A DNA stretch of 26,624 nt, taken from the NCBI GenBank assembly GCA_903772945.1, contig CAICTM010001575.1:1-26624 (forward strand). The letters run 5' to 3'. Positions 1 through 7,959 of the stretch are shown one piece after another. A program made the position numbers and the translations under genes. A model generated the notes under the pieces. That model saw nothing but the letters and a program-made list of their open reading frames with translations. It did not search any database and was not told the DNA's origin. Numbering within the stretch: position 1 is the stretch's first letter; each line of letters begins with the position of its first letter. Origin of the DNA: Seminavis robusta. Its lineage: Eukaryota; Bacillariophyta; Bacillariophyceae; Naviculales; Naviculaceae.

Positions 1-1027
1 TCGCCACACGATCGATATAGAAATCACGCAACCAAGTGAAGGAAACCTCCTTACTTTCACCGGCGTCTTGGTACTGTCGTAGCAACTCATGAATGGAAGC
101 TTGAGTGCAAAGATTGTAGAGCAAATCAAAGTTTCCTTTTCGGAATGGACTCGACACCTGCACCTGATTCTCCATGTTGCGGCTCAGAATGATGGAGGTG
201 ATGCGATCAAACGTGGATGCCAACTCTTCTGGCCTGGCGGCGCCGGCGGTGAGGGAGCTATGCCGCTCGTCATACCGAATGTTTTCAAAGTAGGAATCCA
301 AAATCTGATCGTTGGTGCATATCACAATGTCCAAATCCTGTATGAATTCATTCGCAATCTGTCCTCGAACTGACAAAATACGTTGGGCTAGATTGGCAGG
401 ATCAATTGCAATGGGGAACTCCACCCATCGTTCTTCCAGGTATGGATTGTGCTTGCTCCAACCTCCGTGGCCTCGTCCACGACGTTTGGCGGATACAATG
501 ATTTTATCTGGACACACAGAAATCAGCTAGGTTAGATTGTCTTGCTCGCTGGGATCTTTTAGCACTCGCAATAGATACCAGTACTTACCTTTGGGCCTCT
601 CCATCATTTCAAAGAGGACCATTTCCCAGCTGGCAAAGCGGTCAATGTCAAAGGCGCCGGTACCATGATAGTTTCCAAGGTTTGCCAACCCTAGAAAGTC
701 TTCAATCCACTTGCCTGAATGAGGATCACGACATTCTTCGAGCAAAAACATGAAGGACTGGATGGCTCGCTGGGTCAGAAAACTTTTGACGCAAGTTCGA
801 GCGTCATTACGAGCCATAATGGTGGCACGATCATGTTTGTGGTCGTCAATTCCACCATTGCCACCATAGACTGTGCTGGTTACGGCGTATAAGGCCGTGC
901 GCCGAGCATGGATAGAAGATTGAAAGCTTGATGTGCCTACGAAGGCGAGGCAGGAATGGCCGAGACTCCCAAGAAGGCCGACAATCAGACTCAGCAGAGG
1001 CCCATGTCTTTCTGGCTGTAACCACAT
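1..1027 (-). CDS. Unknown protein with plastid-type presequence (5' part, two exons)
   Basis: Not recognised. Exon 1 is 589-1027 and exon 2 runs from 507 to the window edge, so the 3' end is missing. The intron at 508-588 (81 bp) has a GTAAGT donor, a CTAAC-type branch site and a TGTCCAG acceptor; the split codon G|AT gives Asp. Removing it avoids a TAG at 527-529 and leaves 315 open codons. The N-terminus has a hydrophobic signal-like segment (residues 10-30: PLLSLIVGLLGSLGHSCLAF) followed by a Ser/Thr/Arg-rich stretch. The LA|FVG cleavage context resembles the diatom ASAFAP plastid motif with Phe at +1, so import into the plastid is inferred. The mature part is mixed charged/helical (for example SFMFLLEECRD, then KRRGRGHGGWSKHNPYLEERW after the splice) with no catalytic motif I know. 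Start ATG at 1027 is the one that gives the presequence. Confidence 0.72.
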
Positions 1028-1715
1028 CTCTCAACCAAACCGCTTCACAGGCCTGAATATAGCGACTCCTTGATGGGTGAATGTCCTTCCTCGAGGTTGT
1101 TTTCTTGGCTCATTGTCATCAACTCAAAAGACATGCCAAGAACATCAGATTCTGCTTTTGGGATTGTTGGAAGCAGCTCGAAACTGACGTCAGAGCCGAC
1201 TCAGTCGAGTCAATAGTTCGTGGCTGACGGCGTTTAATAAGCCAGCTTGGTTGTAAAAAAGCACTTTGCAAGTTCATCAAGCGCAAGGCTCCACGGCTGC
1301 ACTCGTACCAAATTCTCGAGTAAAATTATTATTGTTTCACCGGTCAACGAATCGAATCCGAATCAGATGCTTTCTAATCAATACATGTATTCATACGGGT
1401 TTTATATATTCACAAATGACCAATGACAAAAAAGATGATGGAGCTGTGCAGTAAACATTTAACATCCGCAGTCACAGACTGGACTGAGGCTCAGCCTGTG
1501 AGATCTATTGGTCAAGTCTTGCAAAACCGGTCGTACGTAGACTACCTTTTTTGCTAGCGAGCTCCTCTGCTCTCTGCTTTCTGCTCTCATCGTTTGCTAC
1601 CGTAGCTAGCTATTACGTTGGTCTCTCATAAAACAAATCTACCAGACACCGCAACAAAAGAGGAGTCTCAAGCTATCGCAAACTAGGTACTCAATAGTCG
1701 ACCAAAGATTGTAAC
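1028..1715. other. Divergent intergenic spacer
   Basis: No supported gene. It separates two divergently transcribed genes, so it should hold both promoters. It contains the CRE-like palindrome at 1184-1193 and a pyrimidine-rich CT tract near 1560-1590 upstream of the + strand gene. A short open frame at 1266-1454 shows no protein-like composition. Confidence 0.6.
1184..1193. promoter_or_regulatory. CRE/bZIP-like palindrome CTGACGTCAG
   Basis: Perfect 10-bp palindrome with the TGACGTCA core, about 157 bp upstream of the plastid-type gene that starts at 1027. Related half-sites lie nearby (GAGTCA around 1207-1212, TGACGG at 1225-1230). TGACGT-type elements bound by bZIP proteins mediate CO2/cAMP response of a plastid carbonic anhydrase promoter in Phaeodactylum. 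A regulatory role here is inference only. Confidence 0.35.
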
Positions 1716-4184
1716 ATGATACATTCATCCATAAAAGGAGCAGCTGCCTTTGACTCCAAACCATGCCACCACAAGGGTGATTTGGGAGACCGAATTCTAC
1801 TTGCACAAAGCCACAGAAGAAGCAATGATGACATCTTTGGAAAAAGGATGTACATTGTACTTGCATTCATCCTTGTGCCTGCTGCTATCCTTCATGCTTT
1901 GGTTGGCCTTGCTCTGAAAGTTGTCATGCCTCGTGACAGCAACAACCAAAAGCTATTCAACAACTTCCTGCAGGAAAACACATATGAGGATATAGTCAAG
2001 ACGACAGTACCAGATGTCACAGCCTGGTATAGAAGCATGGACGGAGATAAGACCTTGCTACCAGCCAACAGGAGGATGTCAGTTTCTCCCAGTGGGGCAG
2101 CATGTGTCGATCGTTTCTTCCAGCAGATCGAAGTTGTTGTGAATGAAACATCCCCTGCTCATGTTGAGCTTGCATTGAAGTCTCTGGGCCTGTCAGACAG
2201 CCTTCTCACTCAAGTTGCCCTGCAAAATCTTTTGGATAAGCCACAACCTCTTGCTCCATGGATTGAAGAAACCACCAGTTGCATTGCCAAGAATTCAGTT
2301 CTTGGGCACCTCTGTGATGCATTTGAATCCAGCATCGGTCCCAAACCAAACTTTGATGAGCCCTACCAAACACATATTCTGATCTACTTTGCCAATGTCT
2401 TTGCAGTTTACCAGACCCTGACATCTAAGGCCATGACAGATGTATCTTTGTTGTCTGAGATATCCAACACAATGATTGACCTGATAGAGTCGCGTGAACA
2501 AGGCTATGATTCTACATACAAAGATCCCTCCATCCAGGAGTTTGCAAAGTTCAAGTATCAGGGCGTCACACAGTCCCTGCAAGTCCTTAAACATGCAATA
2601 GGGGAAAACAAGGTCTCCCAAATGACGGCTCACAGGCTTCAGATCAATATCTTGGAAGCAGTCAAAGTGGATGCTTCATTGGGCTATCGGGACAATGCAA
2701 GAGTTGGTTTGGCACTGGCATCAGCAGTTTCTGTTGGTCCTGTTGTTACAGACCATGTGGTCCACTGGAAGCTGGGACGTGAATGGGTTGAGGCCTACCT
2801 ATCATGGAACATGGCTTTTATTAGTGGCTCACTTCCTCTCAACCTTATTATCAAGTTGATGATTCCTGCTGTTTCCTGTACAGCAATGGAAACTCCAGAT
2901 GGAAATGGTTTCATTGCACCGCGAACACTGTCCCTGGCCCTTGCTTTGATGCATGAGTTCCCTTCCATGACCGAGCTTAAGGACCTGGTAGACAAGCACA
3001 ACAGCAGTGCTGATGGAGGGCTCGATGTCACCACTATTGAAAGCTTGCATACCTTCTACCATTCTTCTCAGAGTCTATCCAAGGATCACTTTGATATGGC
3101 ACATGTCATGGGTAAAAGTAATCTTCAACACTCCATCCTCCCTTCTCCTTCCAAAGACACTGTTGAAAGAATGCTGCATTCCCTTTGTGGGACATCCTGC
3201 TATGATGGATCTTATACCATGTCTTGGACAAGCATTGAATCCCACTTGAACGATGAGGACTTCAAGACTTACATTGGGGTTATCCTCTATATGACAGCCA
3301 TGTTGACTGGTCTCGGACTGGAATTCTTTGGATGGGATATTCTAACCATGGACATGGGATGGTCAACAAAACAGGAGACTTGGTGGTGGCTGGCTCAGTT
3401 TCTCTTCCCACTGTTTGCTGCTACGAGCCTTGGTTTATCTCTTAGCAGGAACTTTATGACACTGCCATTCCTTGCCATTGGTTTGTGGAAGTTTGGTATG
3501 CCAGAGACTGTCTCATACATGTACGGGGCTCTTTACCAAGATGTGAAGGACCCTGATCAAGCCAGGTTCAAGCTTTCATGGGGGCAGCTATCCAAGTTTA
3601 TCAATTCGGTGGGAAACATCATGCATCATTCAGCATCAATTCTTACGATTGTGATGTTTCTGTCTGGGGCAGTCCTAGCAGACAGGCACATGGTTGCTTC
3701 CATTGTGGTTCTTATCATGCAACACTGGTTTACACTACTCAAGTACAAGCATCTGTATCTTTTCTGTGTCATTGAGATTGTTCTGGAAGTGTACTTTGAG
3801 TGGGTGATCTTCTCAGAGCTGCACTATGTCCACTCCCGGCATCCATCACTGAGCTATTCATCATCAGCAATGCTGGTGGCTCATTGGATGTACTTTTTTG
3901 CAGGGATGTTAGAGCTTGCTGTTGACAGCACTACAGAGCAGGTAGAATCTCTGTCTGGGACTTCTGGCAAAGATGATCTCCTCAGAGATTGTAGGGCTTC
4001 TGGCGGAGATGATATCCTTGGGATGAACATTGGGCATTATACTGATGATGAAGAGACGAACTCTCATGAGATTGATACTGACTTTTGTGATGATTTATTA
4101 CCCGAGGGGAAGAAGATGGCACGCATTCCAAAGAGACGTTCCTCATTGCTCACCATTTTCTTTTCCAAAGAACTGGATGTATAA
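1716..4184 (+). CDS. Multi-pass membrane protein, copy 1 of an inverted paralogue pair
   Basis: 822 residues, family unknown. One hydrophobic helix lies at about 45-70, followed by a roughly 440-residue mostly soluble region (about 75-515) with NET and NSS glycosylation-type sites and paired cysteines. A C-terminal membrane bundle of about six segments follows (approx. 518-540, 556-597, 637-657, 660-702, 716-735). The tail (736-822) is acidic and Ser-rich and ends in a basic KRR patch. Residues 21-735 align without gaps to residues 56-770 of the gene at 14171-16615 at about 95% identity, while the first 20 and last 87 residues are unrelated. An in-frame TAG lies shortly upstream of ATG 1716, so this is the first possible start unless an upstream exon was missed; the unrelated N-terminus keeps that option open. 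Possible roles such as sensor or transporter cannot be distinguished. Confidence 0.82.
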   Translation: MIHSSIKGAAAFDSKPCHHKGDLGDRILLAQSHRRSNDDIFGKRMYIVLAFILVPAAILHALVGLALKVVMPRDSNNQKLFNNFLQENTYEDIVKTTVPDVTAWYRSMDGDKTLLPANRRMSVSPSGAACVDRFFQQIEVVVNETSPAHVELALKSLGLSDSLLTQVALQNLLDKPQPLAPWIEETTSCIAKNSVLGHLCDAFESSIGPKPNFDEPYQTHILIYFANVFAVYQTLTSKAMTDVSLLSEISNTMIDLIESREQGYDSTYKDPSIQEFAKFKYQGVTQSLQVLKHAIGENKVSQMTAHRLQINILEAVKVDASLGYRDNARVGLALASAVSVGPVVTDHVVHWKLGREWVEAYLSWNMAFISGSLPLNLIIKLMIPAVSCTAMETPDGNGFIAPRTLSLALALMHEFPSMTELKDLVDKHNSSADGGLDVTTIESLHTFYHSSQSLSKDHFDMAHVMGKSNLQHSILPSPSKDTVERMLHSLCGTSCYDGSYTMSWTSIESHLNDEDFKTYIGVILYMTAMLTGLGLEFFGWDILTMDMGWSTKQETWWWLAQFLFPLFAATSLGLSLSRNFMTLPFLAIGLWKFGMPETVSYMYGALYQDVKDPDQARFKLSWGQLSKFINSVGNIMHHSASILTIVMFLSGAVLADRHMVASIVVLIMQHWFTLLKYKHLYLFCVIEIVLEVYFEWVIFSELHYVHSRHPSLSYSSSAMLVAHWMYFFAGMLELAVDSTTEQVESLSGTSGKDDLLRDCRASGGDDILGMNIGHYTDDEETNSHEIDTDFCDDLLPEGKKMARIPKRRSSLLTIFFSKELDV
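1776..3920 (+). repeat. Inverted duplicated core, copy 1 (2145 bp)
   Basis: Codons 21-735 of the + strand membrane protein match 14306-16450 on the other strand with no insertion or deletion. Bases 1806-1981 are identical in both copies. The outermost stretches (1776-1805 and 3902-3920) each carry four synonymous third-position mismatches. Beyond them the coding sequences cannot be aligned. Confidence 0.9.
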
Positions 4185-4416
4185 TTCCTGCGGTTTAGTA
4201 CTATCATCAGGTCAATAGCTATTCTTAATGTTCAGCAGTGCTTAATAATGCATATCTTTTTCAAGTTATGGCAAGCATTATACCGTAGAGTACTCTTTCT
4301 CGCCGAGGGAACTTGGCTGAACGACAAGCAAGAGCACCATTGTATGCTTGGCTAAGAAGTGCGTGGCAGCACGATGATTTCTCGATTCCCTTCGATCGTT
4401 ATAGCTATCATAGCTA

Positions 4417-6582
4417 CTAGTGGCATTGGCATACTGGAGACGCTCCCGCGGGGACGATCGAAGGGTGAGATGGCGCGGGGGGGCGCTCTTGGCAGTCTTC
4501 ATCCGGCCTGTGTCCCGCTGGCCGGAGCATGAGAGGCCGCTTCAATGAGGAGGGATGCTCTTGGCGGTCGGTATCTGATTTACGGTCAAATTTTCTTGGG
4601 ACGATCCGTGGAGAAGCAGGGGACGCCGCCTTCAAGAGAGCCATCCCCTGGTCTTCCTTCTGTGGCTCGCAGGTTCTTTTCTTGGCACTGCCGAACAGTT
4701 CGCCCCCACCGACAGGGACAGGTGAGACCCCCAGCTTCGTGAGGGTTTTGGCGTAGTCCACAGCAAAGCTATTGCACGATCGGTAGGGGCTTGTTCGGTG
4801 CGGGAGCAATGCCCAAGTATCCTTGTCGAGGACTCCACTCGAGAAAGCACCCGCCAACCGCTCAACCAATGCGCGGTGGTCGGGTGAGTCCGGAAGGTAC
4901 GCGATGCGATGGCCAATCCCACTGATGCAATCGGTGGTATTGAAACAACAAACGATGACCAACGTATCCATGCCATCGCACACTAGCTTCTCCCTGGAGT
5001 ATCGCAATACTCTCATCCATTCCAACGAAGTGTCCACTTCAGATCCGTTGGCGCGTCTATATGTTTCGGATTGGCACGGCGAGCTTCCCAGCTCCCGCTT
5101 GATCTCTTCGTTTTCTGTCAAGGTCCTTCTTCGCTTCCATTTTTCGTACCAGGAATCCACAGGCGCATCCAGTGATTGCGACGAGTTTGAGGTGCCCTTG
5201 CCCTTGGCCTTGCTGTTTGGTGTCCAAGTCAGCGCCGGAGAAGAGATCGGGGCCGAGACCAGGGCTGGTGCCTGGGCCCAGACCGGGGTCACGGCGCCGT
5301 AATAATTGTTCGAGGGACCACTTTGGCTCGAGGACACACAGCTGTTTCTCAAACCAAGATTTGCAGGTCGTGGCATGGCGGATACCACAGTCTTGGCTCC
5401 GTCGTTGAAGAATGCATCCACAACACCTTGCAGCCTACGGTGGGCGTGCCAAATAGCGCCATCGACGTCGTCATCTGGGTTCACTGGTCTTTTGAACCTG
5501 AGCAAGGGGACACATTGGCTCGATTGGCGCAGGATTACCATCTCGTGGGGCGTTCCTTGGCTGGCAATGGCCGTGTCGCCGACAAACCCACCGCCACCAC
5601 GGCAGGCCGGGTTCTTAGTCCCATGGAGCCGGGCCACCAACAGCCCTGTATCTCCGAATCGAGCAAACGAAAAGGGGTTGTTCCCAGAGTAGACTCCATC
5701 GCCCCAAACAGAGCCATTGAAGTTGCTTGCAACACCCTTCTCGTCCCGGTCTGCCTTGGTGAGAAGTCCATTGGCCTGGATGTGCTCCAGATTTTGGCTG
5801 CACGTGTAATGGTAGCCAATATCTACCCGCGTGTCCTTGGTTTCAGACAGACCAAATATAGCTTGCGTTTCCAATAGGCGCTCGGAGGTGAACATCATGT
5901 CATCAATCCCGATCGTTTCCATCCGCAAGTCAGCAGCCAGGCCCTTGTTGGCAACATCGCTTGCGACGATCCGGCGATGCTCCTCTACGATGGCGCTGAC
6001 AAAGTTCCACGCCTTTCCAGCAACGGATAAGCAGGCCGCAGCCTCATTCTCCTTCTTGGCTTGGGCCAGGGCGATGAGATGGTCCTCTTCGTAACATTCT
6101 TGGGCTGATCCTGTGGCAGAATGTTCCTCGTTTGCTTCCGCCAGTGCGATCTGATGGTCAAGATCATCCTGAGGTGACTTTCCCTTCGTCTCTGATTCTC
6201 CGTTGTTCTTACCCGCAAGGTCTTCCGCAGCCTCGTCACCATTCATTCGTGGTTTCTTCCCTTTCGTGCTTCCGAGGGGATTTTCTTGCTGCTGGTCGTC
6301 ATCGTTGTGTTGCAAACCTCTCATCAATGGTGGCGGGGGTGGACAAGCAGCCCCACTGTTCTCTTCCTGTCGCAAAGAAATGGCCAGGGCGGCACCAACC
6401 GCACCACTGTAACCAAAAATGTTTCCCACGGTAGTACCACCAGCATTGGCGCTCTCCTCAGCCATGAGAGCCAGGGCCAGCTGCATATCCAGATCAAAAG
6501 AGGCGTCCATGGTGTTGCCTTCTTCGTTTTGTGTATCGTTTGTTGTGTCTTCTTCTTCGCTCATGCTGTTCGTTGAAGTCAT
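4417..6582 (-). CDS. UIM-containing PARP-like ADP-ribosyltransferase
   Basis: 721 residues, single exon. Residues 28-44, 61-76, 139-155 and 164-178 are short acidic/Ala-Leu helices (for example DLDMQLALALMAEES and LDHQIALAEANEE) that resemble ubiquitin-interacting motifs; some lack the usual Ser. Residues about 250-365 fit the PARP catalytic fold: YHYT (H258) followed by the LEHIQANGL helix, then WGDGVY (Y298), the LLVARLHGTK strand, and HEMVILR (E347) before the CVPLLRF strand. This gives an apparent H-Y-E triad, the set expected for transferases able to extend poly(ADP-ribose); the canonical HG is HY here. Residues 520-625 (DTLVIVCCFNTTD through the FAVDYAKTLTKLGV helix) may be a second unassigned domain; the rest is Pro/Ser-rich linker. 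Inferred role: ADP-ribosylation of ubiquitylated partners, nucleus or cytosol. It lies tail-to-tail with copy 1 of the membrane protein, 232 bp away. Confidence 0.75.
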   Translation of the reverse strand: MTSTNSMSEEEDTTNDTQNEEGNTMDASFDLDMQLALALMAEESANAGGTTVGNIFGYSGAVGAALAISLRQEENSGAACPPPPPLMRGLQHNDDDQQQENPLGSTKGKKPRMNGDEAAEDLAGKNNGESETKGKSPQDDLDHQIALAEANEEHSATGSAQECYEEDHLIALAQAKKENEAAACLSVAGKAWNFVSAIVEEHRRIVASDVANKGLAADLRMETIGIDDMMFTSERLLETQAIFGLSETKDTRVDIGYHYTCSQNLEHIQANGLLTKADRDEKGVASNFNGSVWGDGVYSGNNPFSFARFGDTGLLVARLHGTKNPACRGGGGFVGDTAIASQGTPHEMVILRQSSQCVPLLRFKRPVNPDDDVDGAIWHAHRRLQGVVDAFFNDGAKTVVSAMPRPANLGLRNSCVSSSQSGPSNNYYGAVTPVWAQAPALVSAPISSPALTWTPNSKAKGKGTSNSSQSLDAPVDSWYEKWKRRRTLTENEEIKRELGSSPCQSETYRRANGSEVDTSLEWMRVLRYSREKLVCDGMDTLVIVCCFNTTDCISGIGHRIAYLPDSPDHRALVERLAGAFSSGVLDKDTWALLPHRTSPYRSCNSFAVDYAKTLTKLGVSPVPVGGGELFGSAKKRTCEPQKEDQGMALLKAASPASPRIVPRKFDRKSDTDRQEHPSSLKRPLMLRPAGHRPDEDCQERPPAPSHPSIVPAGASPVCQCH

Positions 6583-7959
6583 TGTGGATGTGAATAACTG
6601 GGTTTAATTTTCATTGTGAAATTGTGGTCCAGCCGTGTTGATAATACCAGTGAGGACTTGGGTTCGCCTGTGTCTCTTAGGACTATAGTTAGGTGCTACC
6701 AGTAATGGTACTGCTATGATTTGAACCGTGAATCCAGGGGGGTGGCACAAACCAACCCCAATTGTCTGATTACTAGTATTTCCTCAACCACCGGATCATT
6801 AGAGTGTTGCCACAGTTGAGATTGGTCGCGAGGGTACTAGCTAGCTAGCTACCACGCTGTAGTAGTAGGAAGCGGTTGAAAGCGGTGGAAGCGTATTTTC
6901 AAACAAAACAAAAAAAAGGTGTTGCGGTACCGGTATACCAGTACTGGTACTACCGGTACTGGCAGTGGTAAAAGGAGCGGCGCAGTCGGTCGAGCGCGAA
7001 GTCGGTCGAGCAGGTATGATCCGGTGGTTGAGGAAATAATCAGTCAAGCAGGTGTTGGTTTGTGCCACCCCCAGGCGAGGAAACCACGATTGCCATTGCA
7101 AAAGTGTTTTTTTGAAAATCAACCTCGTCGCCTTCGGATGCCTTCAAGTTTCAGGACATCTCCAATATTTCCTTCATTTTAAGATACCTTGCTGCTACCG
7201 GTAGCTAGTAGATCAGGCACAGAAAGCTCGAACGGGTGCTCCCAAATGATGATCTACCGGTGCATTAAAGACCCGACTGAGTCACTCTCCATTGCTTTCC
7301 TTTGGCTAAAGGTCAAACGCTTCCGTTTACATGGATCCACAAGATAGAGCACTATGACTCGTTGTCTGGTCACAAGTTCCCCCCCCCCCCCCTGGACCCA
7401 CCAAACCAATTCCAAAATTTGACTAAGCTAGGCCGACTTCCTCACCAGCAAAAACTCTAGCACTCTATGTCCCTCCAATCTATATTTGACAACAATTCAT
7501 CTACCGGTACTAGTAGTGCGGGTACTGAATTCACAAAGCACCAGTGTATAGTATTATTGTACTATTATTATTGTAACGAGGAAGATTCATTCAATCATCC
7601 CCTATGCATAGCTACAGTATTAGCTCTATATCATAGAGCAATGCCAAACATGCCAAAAGTATTCATGTCACTTGCCAGCGGTGGGAAACACTCCACAATT
7701 CGCCTCGAATCAATCACACCTCAGAAATGTAGCTTATTATCAAGGGGGATATCAATGTTCTCTCAACCACGATTGCTCGGCGCGCCAATTTTACCTCTAA
7801 CCCTGTTGATATTCCAATCCAACAATGCCGCCGTCACAAAAGATCCCAGCTGATCCAAGTCCTTTGCCTCATCTTCTATCATTGTTACTACTGTACAAGA
7901 GACCGAGCTCCACTCCAGTTATTAGCGTACGGTATCATAGAAAGTTCATTTAGTTTATC
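6583..7959. other. Divergent spacer upstream of the PARP and TOP6B genes
   Basis: No supported gene. The start at 6582 (-) and the start at 7960 (+) face away from this 1.4-kb spacer, so it should contain both promoters. It holds four copies of TACCGGTA (6928, 6951, 7196, 7502) in a region rich in GGTAC/AGTACT steps, a GCTA run around 6838-6850, and a 14-base C homopolymer at 7379-7392. A 128-codon open frame at 7467-7853 has no convincing protein features. Confidence 0.6.

Noticed and set aside
527..588. Reading-through of the first gene to the TAG at 527-529
   Set aside because: The segment is a GTAAGT...CAG intron; splicing restores a long open frame to the window edge.
7467..7853. 128-codon open frame upstream of TOP6B
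   Set aside because: Low-complexity start, no recognisable motif, and it lies in the promoter spacer with other TACCGGTA repeats.
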